From CAMQRS01 sp964370645 (GTDB lineage Bacteria; Bacillota_I; Bacilli_A; Erysipelotrichales; Erysipelotrichaceae), in the NCBI GenBank assembly GCA_964370645.1, contig CAYJJS010000008.1, forward strand, positions 1-59,473: a stretch of DNA of 59,473 nt. The letters are read 5' to 3'. This document shows positions 26,775-34,896 of this stretch, piece after piece. The position numbers were made by a program, and so were the translations under genes. Each line of letters starts with the position of its first letter. Positions within the stretch are counted from its first letter, which is position 1. The notes below the pieces were generated by a model. That model made no database searches, had not been told where the DNA came from, and saw nothing but the letters and a program-made list of their open reading frames with translations.

Positions 26775-27564
26775 GACTTTATTTCAAAAAGAAATGCGAA
26801 GCAATCTATTACTCTTATTATTGTTTTGTTTTATTCTTAGCATTTATTGTACTATGATAGTCTTCATGTATGATCCTGATTTTAGTAGTTCATTGCATAC
26901 AATGATTGAAAGTATGCCAGAAGTATTTTCTGCCTTTGGGATGCAAGGGATGCCTACAACATTAATAGAATTTCTTGTTAATTATTTGTATGGCTTTATA
27001 TTAATCGTAATTCCATTAATTTTTAGTATTATCATATCTTATAAATTAGTTGTGAAATATGTAGATCAAAAAACAATGGCCTATTTACTAGCGACTCCAA
27101 ATTCAAGAGTGCAAATGATTCGTACGCAAATTTATGTGCATATAGTGTGTACTCTATTACTTTTGTTATATGCTACAGTCTTAATTTTTGTGCTTAGTTG
27201 CATTTGGTTTCCAGGAGGTTTAGTGGCAGCAGATTTTATTTCACTGAATATTGGACTTATAAGTATACATTTATTTATATCTTCGATTTTATTTTTCTGT
27301 AGTAGCTATTTTAACGAATCAAAACATACTATTGCAATAGGTTCAGCAATCGTCATTATTAGTATATTGGTACAAATGTTAAGTCAAGTGTCGGATCAAT
27401 TTTCATTTCTTAATTATTTCACGTTACTTTACTTGTTTGATGCGCATTCACTTATCGAAGGAAACGTTGATGCCATTGTAAAAGTAGTAATATGTTTACT
27501 AAGTGCTATATGCATATATGGATTTAGTGTTCGTATATTCAAACAAAAAGATTTACCATTATAA
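26767..27564 (+). CDS. ABC-2 type transporter permease
   Basis: 265 aa from ATG 26767 (GGAGGGG upstream). Six hydrophobic segments with a long extracellular loop after the first (about 40-75), as in ABC-2 permeases such as the YhaP/BcrB type. Probably exports a lipid, peptide or antibiotic-like compound; the substrate is unknown. Confidence 0.88.
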   Translation: MIKTLFQKEMRSNLLLLLLFCFILSIYCTMIVFMYDPDFSSSLHTMIESMPEVFSAFGMQGMPTTLIEFLVNYLYGFILIVIPLIFSIIISYKLVVKYVDQKTMAYLLATPNSRVQMIRTQIYVHIVCTLLLLLYATVLIFVLSCIWFPGGLVAADFISLNIGLISIHLFISSILFFCSSYFNESKHTIAIGSAIVIISILVQMLSQVSDQFSFLNYFTLLYLFDAHSLIEGNVDAIVKVVICLLSAICIYGFSVRIFKQKDLPL

Positions 27565-27608
27565 AAAAAGACCTTATCGTATATTTCACGATAAGGTCTA
27601 ATTTTTTA
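27563..27608. terminator. Bidirectional terminator between ABC-2 operon and PBP gene
   Basis: A 12-bp stem AGACCTTATCGT/ACGATAAGGTCT with A and T runs on its two sides. Confidence 0.9.
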
Positions 27609-27618
27609 TTAAAATGTT

Positions 27619-30336
27619 TTATTTACTACCAATACTTACATAATATGTAACATCTTCTTTTAATGTAGTACCAGGAAGTAGGGTAGAGTTTGCTTTGTCG
27701 TATTGTCCTGCTTCCACCGTGTTGTTTTCAATAATACTTACACTTATACCAGGGAAGTATGTATTCGCAAAACTCACCACACTAGATTTAGCGGATTCAA
27801 ATGTCGTTTTTCCAGCAAAGATGGATTCGAATGAAGAAGGTACGACAAGTTCTTCACTCACACTACTTTTTAATTCTTGACATACTTCATTGCTTTTATT
27901 ACTTACATGTTCATATCCATAATATCCGCAAACTCTTACTGTATCTCCATTTTTTGTGCTAATGGTTTCTACATTTTGATCGCTTGCGCTAGCTCCATTT
28001 TTAACTAGGGTACCATTTACATAAATATCCCATTTATATTGTACTGCACCAAATAAGAAAGATTTATCGAATAACAGGGTTCCACTAACGGTAACACCCC
28101 CACCACTCATCGTCTTCACATTACTTGCTTTCACTAATTTACTTGCATCAGGGTATGGAGTGAATCGGATTGTTAAATCATTTTCATTCATTGAGATGCT
28201 CAATGAATCTAATGTGCTTAACTCATCCGGTGACACAGTATCCAAACTGGCGAATTTTTGGTTTATTAGACCGGATGTCATTGCGACAGAATTTCCTTCA
28301 GGGGCCGTTGCATATGGGAATAATCCAAGGATGTGAGAGATACTTACAACACCGCTTGGTCTTGTGATTTCACTAACACTTTCTCCAGCTGTCAATGTAT
28401 CTAACATCGTTTTCACAATGGTTCCTTCTACATTCGCCCACAGTTTTGTTTCATCTAAGTATGTATTCATACCTGCAATTGGTTTATCGTAACCAACCCA
28501 TGCAGCCACCGTATATTGGTTAGTGTAACCAACCATCCATTTATCTTTGGCAATACCAATCGGGATTCCATATTGTGCTGCTTCATCACCATAGGAAGTT
28601 GTCCCTGATTTTCCATATACTGGATAGGAACTTTTCAAGGTATTTACCAATGTTTGATAACTTGCATTATCTACTGCATCTTTCAACATAACAGAAGTTA
28701 GGTATGCAGTTTCAGCTGAGAATATTTGTGTAGGTGCTGATTCATTTGCGTAATCTTCAATAGTTTCATCTTGAAAATCAATACTTACAACGGAATATGG
28801 TTCAATGTATTGACCTGCACTTGCAAATGTTTGGTAAGCTCCTGCTACTTGTAATGGTGTTGCAGAGAACGTTCCAATTGCCACACTTGGATTTAATGTA
28901 TCTAAATCAAAACCAAGATCTTGTATTAATTTAAGATGAGCATCATTTCCAATGATTTCATTTGTGTCCATAAATGCATGATATGCAGGAAGGTTCAATG
29001 ATAATCCAATCGCTGATGATAAGGTAACATCTCCTCTAAACCTACGATCTGCATTGTATAAGGTAGTTCCATCTGCCCAATTGTCAATTGGACCATCTTC
29101 TAACACCATGCTTGTTGAATACCCCACATATTCGAATGCAGGTGCATAGGCAACAAGTGGTTTTGCAGTAGAACCAATCTGGTGAATATCACCATAGGCA
29201 CGATTAATTCGATCGCTTCCTCCATATCCACGTCCACCACCAAGTGCTAATATTTCACCAGTTTGATTGTTTATAGCAGCGAAACCTGTTTGGAATAAAT
29301 CATCTGGATAAGTAACACCTTCTCCATTACATAAAGCATCTGCTACTGCTTGTGCTTCAGGATCCATAGTCGTTTGAATGACCATAGATGTCGTATATGG
29401 ATTGTATCCAGTTGTTGCTTCTACTTCTTGTACTACATGGTCAATGAAACTTTGGTTTGCGTCACCTTCAAAGTTCACGACTCCATTTAATTGTTTTGAT
29501 AAATCAACTTGTAAAGCCAATTCATATTCTTCTTGTGAAATGTATCCATGATAATGCATTAAATATAAAATGGTATCTCGACGTTCGACACCTAAATCAT
29601 AATTATAGTAAGCATTGTATGCAGAAGGCGCATTTACAACACCTGCAAGATAAGCAGCTTCACTTAATGTTAAGTTTTGTACGCTTTTCCCAAAGTAGTA
29701 TTGTGCTCCTTTTTCAATCCCACGAGCTGAACCACCAAAATTAATTTTATTTAAGTAGTCTTCTATAATTTCTTCCTTAGTATTTGCAGTCTCTACTTCT
29801 ACCGACTTAAATATTTCTAATATTTTGTTTTCTAATTGTTCAAATGTACTTAACTGCTGTGTAGCGGCTGCCTCCTGAAAGAATGCCACATCAATTAATT
29901 GCATGGTTAATGTAGAACCACCTTGCACGATTCCACCAGCACTTAAATTTGCAAACCCTGAACTTATAAAACGAGGTAAGTCAAATCCACTGTGTTCAAA
30001 GAAACGCGAATCTTCTGCAGATAAGAACGCATCTAAAACTACTTGTGGAATTACTTCGTAGTCAATATTCTCACGATATCCACTTCCTGCCGACAGTGTA
30101 GTAATTTCATTTCCATTACGGTCAAGTATTATTGTAGAGTTAGCGCTCTCCAAATCGCTTAAATCGCTAGGTAATGTAGAATTACCTAAGACGTTTTGAA
30201 TATATAGAAATACTCCTAAACTTAAGGTTACTCCAGCACTTAAAAACAAAATACAAATCGTATTTATAATTCTACGATTTCTTGCTTTTTTTTCGGGCTT
30301 AGTAAGCTTTCTTTTTTCATTATTCTTTTTTGACAT
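27619..30336 (-). CDS. Class A penicillin-binding protein (peptidoglycan glycosyltransferase/transpeptidase)
   Basis: 905 aa from the ATG at 30336 (AAGGAGG upstream). Basic cytoplasmic N-terminus (1-22), TM helix (about 25-46), GT51 domain with catalytic Glu in LSAEDSRFFEHSGFD (E108) and GGSTLTMQLID, then a transpeptidase domain with S389 in STAK, SLN (446-448) and KSGT (576-579). The C-terminal 150 residues include a fibronectin/PASTA-like tail. It synthesises and crosslinks peptidoglycan like PBP1/PonA. It follows recU by one base, the recU-ponA arrangement of Bacillus, and gpsB, a regulator of such PBPs, is encoded nearby. Confidence 0.94.
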   Translation of the reverse strand: MSKKNNEKRKLTKPEKKARNRRIINTICILFLSAGVTLSLGVFLYIQNVLGNSTLPSDLSDLESANSTIILDRNGNEITTLSAGSGYRENIDYEVIPQVVLDAFLSAEDSRFFEHSGFDLPRFISSGFANLSAGGIVQGGSTLTMQLIDVAFFQEAAATQQLSTFEQLENKILEIFKSVEVETANTKEEIIEDYLNKINFGGSARGIEKGAQYYFGKSVQNLTLSEAAYLAGVVNAPSAYNAYYNYDLGVERRDTILYLMHYHGYISQEEYELALQVDLSKQLNGVVNFEGDANQSFIDHVVQEVEATTGYNPYTTSMVIQTTMDPEAQAVADALCNGEGVTYPDDLFQTGFAAINNQTGEILALGGGRGYGGSDRINRAYGDIHQIGSTAKPLVAYAPAFEYVGYSTSMVLEDGPIDNWADGTTLYNADRRFRGDVTLSSAIGLSLNLPAYHAFMDTNEIIGNDAHLKLIQDLGFDLDTLNPSVAIGTFSATPLQVAGAYQTFASAGQYIEPYSVVSIDFQDETIEDYANESAPTQIFSAETAYLTSVMLKDAVDNASYQTLVNTLKSSYPVYGKSGTTSYGDEAAQYGIPIGIAKDKWMVGYTNQYTVAAWVGYDKPIAGMNTYLDETKLWANVEGTIVKTMLDTLTAGESVSEITRPSGVVSISHILGLFPYATAPEGNSVAMTSGLINQKFASLDTVSPDELSTLDSLSISMNENDLTIRFTPYPDASKLVKASNVKTMSGGGVTVSGTLLFDKSFLFGAVQYKWDIYVNGTLVKNGASASDQNVETISTKNGDTVRVCGYYGYEHVSNKSNEVCQELKSSVSEELVVPSSFESIFAGKTTFESAKSSVVSFANTYFPGISVSIIENNTVEAGQYDKANSTLLPGTTLKEDVTYYVSIGSK

Positions 30337-30337
30337 A

Positions 30338-30910
30338 TTAATCCTCCTTGAAGTACACAAGATCCACGATATCCAAATATTTTAAACGTGGAGTAAATCC
30401 TTCACGAATTAAATGTGCATGTTGTGTAATCTCTTTATACGTTAATGATTTTTTTTCTTTTGTCTGATATGCATCAACAATATAACTAGCATCTAATAAA
30501 TACGTTTCATTAAAACTAGTGAATCGTATAATGACAAACGCGATTGCTCCGTGTGCCAAGACCTGGGCCAAATGTTCGATTTGATGAGCATGAATATTTT
30601 GTAAAGTAAATAAGGATTTTGACTTTGTTTCCTTCGCTTCAAAATCAATATACTTTCCGCGATATATGCCATTAAAATCGGTTGTACTTGGTGTTTGATA
30701 ATACGCTTCACATATTTTTGCATATTTTCTTGCGGGATAATCAACTTTTACTACTTGAATTGGTGTAGGCTTTTTATATATAGCAGCCTTGTCAATGGAT
30801 TGGTAGTAGGTATTACTATCTTGTATATCTTTTTCTAAATTCATTCCTCTAGCAGTACTTAATGCACTAGCATTGGTTGTTATTTTTTTCTTGTTTGGAT
30901 AGTTAATCAT
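30338..30910 (-). CDS. recU: Holliday junction resolvase RecU
   Basis: 190 aa. A GTG and three ATGs are stacked at 30910-30919; the last ATG (30910) is 6 bases after AGGTG and gives MINYPNKK, matching the family N-terminus, so it is chosen. Core motifs KKPTPIQVVKVDYP, TTDFNGIYRGKYIDFEAKET and QIEHL with acidic nuclease residues are intact. It resolves recombination junctions. First gene of the recU-PBP operon; a TATAAT lies just upstream. Confidence 0.95.
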   Translation of the reverse strand: MINYPNKKKITTNASALSTARGMNLEKDIQDSNTYYQSIDKAAIYKKPTPIQVVKVDYPARKYAKICEAYYQTPSTTDFNGIYRGKYIDFEAKETKSKSLFTLQNIHAHQIEHLAQVLAHGAIAFVIIRFTSFNETYLLDASYIVDAYQTKEKKSLTYKEITQHAHLIREGFTPRLKYLDIVDLVYFKED

Positions 30911-30928
30911 CATCATCACCTATATGAT

Positions 30929-30934
30929 ATTATA
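30929..30934 (-). promoter_or_regulatory. -10 box of the recU-PBP operon
   Basis: TATAAT on the minus strand 19 bases before the chosen recU ATG; no good -35 was seen. Confidence 0.45.
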
Positions 30935-31014
30935 AACAATTTTACTTACTAATGCTAGAGTACAATAAAAAAACACATAATATATAGAAAACTAGCATAA
31001 GAAGGATGCAGTAA

Positions 31015-31166
31015 ACAAAAAATAAAGAACTCGGGATAGTTCTTTATTTCTTATATTTTTTTAAAGNNNNNNNNNNNNNNNNNNNNNNNNNNNNNNNNNN
31101 NNNNNNNNNNNNNNNNNNNNNNNNNNNNNNNNNNNNNNNNNNNNNNNNNNNNNNNNNNNNNNNNNN
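31015..31166 (-). ncRNA. Candidate small RNA, copy A (interrupted by gap)
   Basis: Same elements as the complete copy B: -10 TATACT (minus strand, 31168-31173) and a terminal hairpin AAATAAAGAACT/AGTTCTTTATTT (31020-31049) with loop ATCCCG followed by T-rich sequence. The middle is lost in the Ns. Confidence 0.4.
31067..31166. other. Assembly gap (100 N)
   Basis: Exactly 100 N, a conventional unknown-length gap. The flanking repeat predicts about 55 missing bases if there are only two copies, or more if further 170-bp units were collapsed. Confidence 0.99.
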
Positions 31167-31229
31167 TAGTATAGCCAAAAGGTATCGTTTAAATACAATC
31201 TTTTTGTGTTAAATTGTGGGAGTGTATAA

Positions 31230-31331
31230 ACAAAAAATAAAGAACTCGGGATAGTTCTTTATTTCTTATATTTTTTTAAAGGGAGAATGTATGAAGTATT
31301 ACCTTCATTAAGCAAATATTATCTTTTGCTT
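31230..31331 (-). ncRNA. Candidate small RNA, copy B
   Basis: Minus strand: -10 TATACT (31338-31343) with a weak TTGTAT -35, then a roughly 100-nt transcript containing hairpin AAGCAAA/TTTGCTT, hairpin ATGAAG/CTTCAT, an unpaired CU-rich stretch TTCTCCCTTT, and a 12-bp terminator stem with loop ATCCCG and a U-rich tail. This layout resembles Gram-positive base-pairing sRNAs that use UCCC motifs against ribosome sites. Not experimentally supported; the hairpin could instead act only as a terminator. Confidence 0.45.
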
Positions 31332-31423
31332 GTTTATAGTATAGCCAAAAGGTATCGTTTAAATACAATCTTTTTGTGTTAAATTGTGGGATGTTAAAAA
31401 AGATTATACGTTTCTTCTTTTCT

Positions 31424-31451
31424 TTGCATCTTAATTTTGGTAAACTAGTTA
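31424..31451 (+). promoter_or_regulatory. Putative gpsB promoter
   Basis: TTGCAT, 16-bp spacer, TAGTTA, 18 bases before the gpsB ATG. The -10 is imperfect. Confidence 0.4.
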
Positions 31452-31469
31452 TTAGGTTAGGTGATTACA

Positions 31470-31790
31470 ATGGAAAAACGATTTGAACTAAAAGTGAGTG
31501 ATATTTTAGATAAGCAATTTCATGTTGATTTGAAGGGGTATAATGCTCATGAAGTAGATGATTTTTTAGACAAGGTAATTTCGGATTACCAAAAATATGA
31601 GGAAGTGTTCCAAATTCTTACGAAAAATGCAACACATTATAAAGAAGAAAATGAAACTTTAAGAAATCATATTCGTGTACTTGAACAACAAGTTGAGGCA
31701 AATCAACAAATTTCAAATGCAGATGTGGATCAAGTGGATGTATTGCGTAGAATTTCAAGATTGGAACGTGAAGTATTTAAAAATAAATAA
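31470..31790 (+). CDS. gpsB: Cell division protein GpsB
   Basis: 106 aa from ATG 31470 (TAGGTGATTACA upstream; an in-frame GTG at 31461 lies within that SD). DivIVA-like N-terminal domain (LKVSDILDKQFHVDLKGYNAHEVDDFLDKVI), coiled coil (about 45-80) and C-terminal VDVLRRISRLEREVF motif. It couples cell elongation and division by docking class A PBPs at the membrane. A target PBP is encoded about 1.1 kb away, on the other side of the repeat. Confidence 0.95.
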   Translation: MEKRFELKVSDILDKQFHVDLKGYNAHEVDDFLDKVISDYQKYEEVFQILTKNATHYKEENETLRNHIRVLEQQVEANQQISNADVDQVDVLRRISRLEREVFKNK

Positions 31791-32130
31791 TATCTAGGCA
31801 ATCGCTGGTTGAAAAACTAGAGGAAAGTCCATGCTCGCACAATCTGAGAGGATTGTAGTGTTTGTGCTATACGAAAAAATAAGTATAGGTAGTGTTATGC
31901 TAACGGCTGATGAAATCCTAAGGGAAACTATGGATCGAATCTTTAAAAGTGCCACAGAAACGAGTTACTTGAGAAATTAAGTAGATGGAACGGGTAAACC
32001 CCGCAAGCGAGAAACCCAAATTTGGTAGGGGAACTTCCATTCATGAAATGAAATGAAATGGAGGACGTGATTACGTAGATAAATGGTTGCCACTTCGCAA
32101 GAAGGACAGAACATGGCTTATACGATATTA
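31789..32130 (+). ncRNA. rnpB: RNase P RNA (class B)
   Basis: Hallmark blocks GAGGAAAGTCCATGCTCGC (with P4 5' strand), CCACAGAAA, AACGGGTAAACCCC, and the 3' block GGACAGAACATGGCTTATA, in the Bacillus-type order. The P1 ends pair AATATC (31789-31794) with GATATT (32124-32129). Catalytic subunit that matures tRNA 5' ends. The first bases overlap the gpsB stop codon, so processing or an internal promoter must set its 5' end. Confidence 0.96.
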
Positions 32131-32136
32131 TTTTTG

Positions 32137-32158
32137 AAAGTGAGAAATCACTTTTTTT
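32137..32158 (+). terminator. rnpB terminator
   Basis: AAAGTGA/TCACTTT stem with GAAA loop and T run. Confidence 0.85.
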
Positions 32159-32180
32159 ATTTTATTATAGGTATTCTTTC

Positions 32181-32209
32181 TTTTCACTCATTCTGTTTTG
32201 TAGTAAAAT
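32181..32209 (+). promoter_or_regulatory. Promoter of the GTPase-nuclease fusion gene
   Basis: TTTTCA (32181-32186), 17-bp spacer, TAAAAT (32204-32209). The -10 ends only 7 bases before the ATG and there is no SD, so transcription would begin at or next to the start codon (leaderless). Confidence 0.5.
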
Positions 32210-32216
32210 AAGTTAG

Positions 32217-34769
32217 ATGAAAAAAATAGTAGTAGGAATCTTAGCGCATGTGGATGCAGGAAAAACAACGTTGTCAGAAGGGTTGTTGTATGCGAGTAAG
32301 AGCATAATGAAAAAAGGAAGAGTAGATCATAAAGATAGTGTGTTGGATTATGATGTACAAGAAAGAGATCGTGGAATTACGATTTTTTCAAAGATGGCCA
32401 ACTTTAATTATAATGATTGCCATATGACTTTATTAGATACACCAGGTCATGTTGATTTTTCCATTGAGATGGAAAGAACACTACAAGTACTAGATTATGC
32501 TGTGGTAGTAATCAGTGCTTTAGACAAGGTTCAATCACATACCCATACAATCTTTCGCTTACTAAAACACTATCAGATTCCTACCATTGTGTTTATGAAT
32601 AAAATGGATGCAACACATTATACAAAAGAGGAGTTGTTTGCTGACTTGAATGATAGTGTAGATGCGTATTTTGTGGATTTTACATTGCCTAAAGAGGCAA
32701 TGGAAGAACAACTTGTATTGAGTGATGATGGGTTATTAGAGTATTATGCAAAGCATCACTTATTGCGTGTAGAAGATGTACAGGAGGCAATTGTAGCTCG
32801 TAAAATAATCCCGTGTGTATTTGGGAGTGCGTTAAAAGATGAGGGGTGTACAAAGCTGTTAGATGTCTTAGCGATATATGCTAGACAAGAAAAACAAGAG
32901 GAAGGGTTTGTTGCTAAGGCATTTAAAGTTAGTCGCGATGAACAAAATGTGCGATTAGTGCATATGAAAATATGTAGTGGTACTTTGCAAATGAAGCAAA
33001 CTATTGGTGAAGATAAAGTAGATCAAATTCGTATTTATAATGGTGTTAAATTTAAATCCGTTTCCACGGTAGGAGCTGGTGAGATTTGCTTGGTGAAAGG
33101 CTTGCATCACATAAAGAGTGGGGATGTTATTGGGAAAAAAGGTAATTTTTCTTTGTCCTTACGTAGCTACTTGCAATATGTATTAGTTGTGGATGAACAA
33201 GTAGATATTGTTGCATTTTATAAACAATTACAAGTGTTGCAAGATGAAGACCCACATTTAAAAATCACATTGCAAAACAACCATGAAATAAGCATGCAAT
33301 TGATGGGAGAGGTACAAATTGAAGTATTACAACGCAGTATCAAAGAGCGTTTTAGTGTGGATGTATCGTTTCAACAAGGGCGTATTTTATATAAGGAAAG
33401 CATTAGTGAGGTAGTAGAGGGTGTAGGACACTATGAGCCTTTGGGGCATTATGCAGAAATACATTTATTGTTGACGCCTTTGAATCGACAAGAGGGATTA
33501 CAATTTGAGAATTTGTGTGGTGAAAATGGATTATCAAGGCAAATTCAGTCTTCCGTTATGAATTATTTACAATGTAAACAATATAATGGTGTTTTGAGTA
33601 ATAGTGAATTGTGTGATGTAAAGATATCTTTATTAGGTGGTAAAACACATTTGAAACATACGCAGAGTATAGATATTAAAGAAGCGTGTGATCGTGCTTT
33701 ACGTAATGCATTATTGAAGTGTGAGAGTATATTGTTGGAGCCATATGTAGAGTTTTCTATTCATATAGATGCGTCGTTGTTGAGTAAAGTATTATTTGAT
33801 TTGCATAGTTTTGATGCAACGTATGAAATTCAACAAGATAATAATGAGGAAGTTTGCGTGAATGGTGTTGCAACTTTTGAAAGAATGCGTAATTATGATC
33901 ATACATTAGCAACGATGAGTCATAATAAGGCGCGCTTTTATATGCATGTCAGTGGATATGATGTATGTAAACAACAAGAAGAAGTTCTTAAAAATCTTGG
34001 ATACGATGCGATGCAAGACGTGAAGCAAAGTGGGGGTTCCATCTTTTTTAAGCAAGGGGCTGGTTATTTTGTTGCTTATGATGAGGTGGATAAACACATG
34101 CATGTGCCATACTTGTATACGCCACTCACAACCTCGAAAGAACCTTCCTATAATCCAATAAAAATAACGGATGAAGAAATACAAAGGGTTATGCAAAGAG
34201 TGCATGCAGAGCCTAAAAAGCCATATAAAGAAAGGGTGCGTAAAGAGGTATATCCACAAGGGTATAAAAGTAAGACAAAGACAGTACATAAAAAATGTTT
34301 ATTAGTTGATGGTTATAATATGATTTTTTCTTTTTCTACGTTGCAAGGTTTGGCGAATGAAGATTTGGATGCTGCTAGACATCAACTGATACAGATGTTA
34401 AGCAGTTATCAGGGCTATTATAAAGGATTAATTATTGTGGTATTTGATGCATATAAACAAGAGCATACACAACAAAGTAGTACTTTTAATGGAAGTATAC
34501 ACATTGTATTTACGAAAAAAGCACAAAGTGCAGATCATTATATTGAAAAAGCATCAAAAGAGATGCGTGAAGAATATCGTGTACAAGTTGCAACATCGGA
34601 TTATTTACAACAAATTATTGTATTGTCTCAAGGTGCTACAAGAATCAGTGCTTCACAACTTGAAACACTATTGTTGCAAAGTCGTAAAGCAAGTGAAAAT
34701 TATACCAAAACACAAAGTCAAGTTAGAAATACACCACTTGAAAAAATAAAAGAATATGAGGAAAACTGA
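32217..34769 (+). CDS. EF-G/TetM-like ribosomal GTPase fused to a YacP/Rae1-type NYN endoribonuclease
   Basis: 850 aa. Residues 1-645: TetM/EF-G fold with G1 HVDAGKTT (11-18), switch II DTPGHVDF, NKMD (128-131), domain II, the GEVQIEVLQRSIKERF domain III and a domain IV ending LLEPYVEFSI. The TetM tetracycline-displacing loop is absent; GGKTHLKHT occupies its place. After a basic linker (about 660-692), residues 693-830 match YacP/Rae1: LLVDGYNMI (D698), VVFDAYK (D744), FTKKAQSADHYIEK (D773), VATSDYLQQ (D795), SQGATRISASQLE. Rae1 cleaves mRNA in the ribosomal A site; ribosomal-protection GTPases occupy the same place. A ribosome-rescue or translation-quality role is inferred. No SD; -10 box 7 bases upstream. 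Confidence 0.93.
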   Translation: MKKIVVGILAHVDAGKTTLSEGLLYASKSIMKKGRVDHKDSVLDYDVQERDRGITIFSKMANFNYNDCHMTLLDTPGHVDFSIEMERTLQVLDYAVVVISALDKVQSHTHTIFRLLKHYQIPTIVFMNKMDATHYTKEELFADLNDSVDAYFVDFTLPKEAMEEQLVLSDDGLLEYYAKHHLLRVEDVQEAIVARKIIPCVFGSALKDEGCTKLLDVLAIYARQEKQEEGFVAKAFKVSRDEQNVRLVHMKICSGTLQMKQTIGEDKVDQIRIYNGVKFKSVSTVGAGEICLVKGLHHIKSGDVIGKKGNFSLSLRSYLQYVLVVDEQVDIVAFYKQLQVLQDEDPHLKITLQNNHEISMQLMGEVQIEVLQRSIKERFSVDVSFQQGRILYKESISEVVEGVGHYEPLGHYAEIHLLLTPLNRQEGLQFENLCGENGLSRQIQSSVMNYLQCKQYNGVLSNSELCDVKISLLGGKTHLKHTQSIDIKEACDRALRNALLKCESILLEPYVEFSIHIDASLLSKVLFDLHSFDATYEIQQDNNEEVCVNGVATFERMRNYDHTLATMSHNKARFYMHVSGYDVCKQQEEVLKNLGYDAMQDVKQSGGSIFFKQGAGYFVAYDEVDKHMHVPYLYTPLTTSKEPSYNPIKITDEEIQRVMQRVHAEPKKPYKERVRKEVYPQGYKSKTKTVHKKCLLVDGYNMIFSFSTLQGLANEDLDAARHQLIQMLSSYQGYYKGLIIVVFDAYKQEHTQQSSTFNGSIHIVFTKKAQSADHYIEKASKEMREEYRVQVATSDYLQQIIVLSQGATRISASQLETLLLQSRKASENYTKTQSQVRNTPLEKIKEYEEN

Positions 34770-34795
34770 TTTTAGAGAATAAAGTCAGTTTTTTT
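34762..34795 (+). terminator. Terminator of the fusion gene
   Basis: AAAACTGA/TCAGTTTT stem, whose 5' arm overlaps the stop codon, followed by a T run. Confidence 0.75.
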
Positions 34796-34824
34796 GTCTA
34801 AATTAATAGGGTACTCATATATGG

Positions 34825-34853
34825 GTGTGCATACACACAATGTGAGTGGCACA
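34825..34853 (+). promoter_or_regulatory. Twin TGTG/CACA dyads upstream of the XRE regulator
   Basis: TGTGCATACACA (34826-34837) and TGTGAGTGGCACA (34841-34853) lie 44-71 bases upstream of the regulator start. Two similar dyads beside an HTH gene suggest an autoregulatory operator (inference). Confidence 0.4.
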
Positions 34854-34896
34854 CTTTGAAAATTTAAATAAAATGAATATATAAAGGTGGGAACAT

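Larger units (their letters stand above)
31012..31391. repeat. Tandem direct repeat of about 170 bp interrupted by the scaffold gap
   Basis: The blocks TAAACAAAAAATAAAGAACT onward (31012-31066 and 31227-31281) and TAGTATAGCCAAAAGG onward (31167-31221 and 31337-31391) are identical where readable. Copy 2 contains 55 bases between these blocks, so a full unit is 170 bp and the first copy is interrupted by Ns. The 541-base space between recU and gpsB holds this repeat and no convincing protein gene. Confidence 0.9.

Noticed and set aside
31287..31382. 31-codon plus-strand frame (MYEVLPSLSKYY...) inside the 170-bp repeat
   Set aside because: It has only a too-close GGGAG and no visible promoter of its own; the minus-strand promoter-hairpin-terminator layout explains the unit better.
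31012..31391. CRISPR or transposon end
   Set aside because: Only two long units of about 170 bp without spacers, no terminal inverted repeats and no transposase nearby.
32217..34769. Reading the gene as a tetracycline resistance determinant
   Set aside because: The TetM YSPVSTPAD loop that displaces the drug is absent and replaced by GGKTHLKHT; the nuclease fusion also points to another role.
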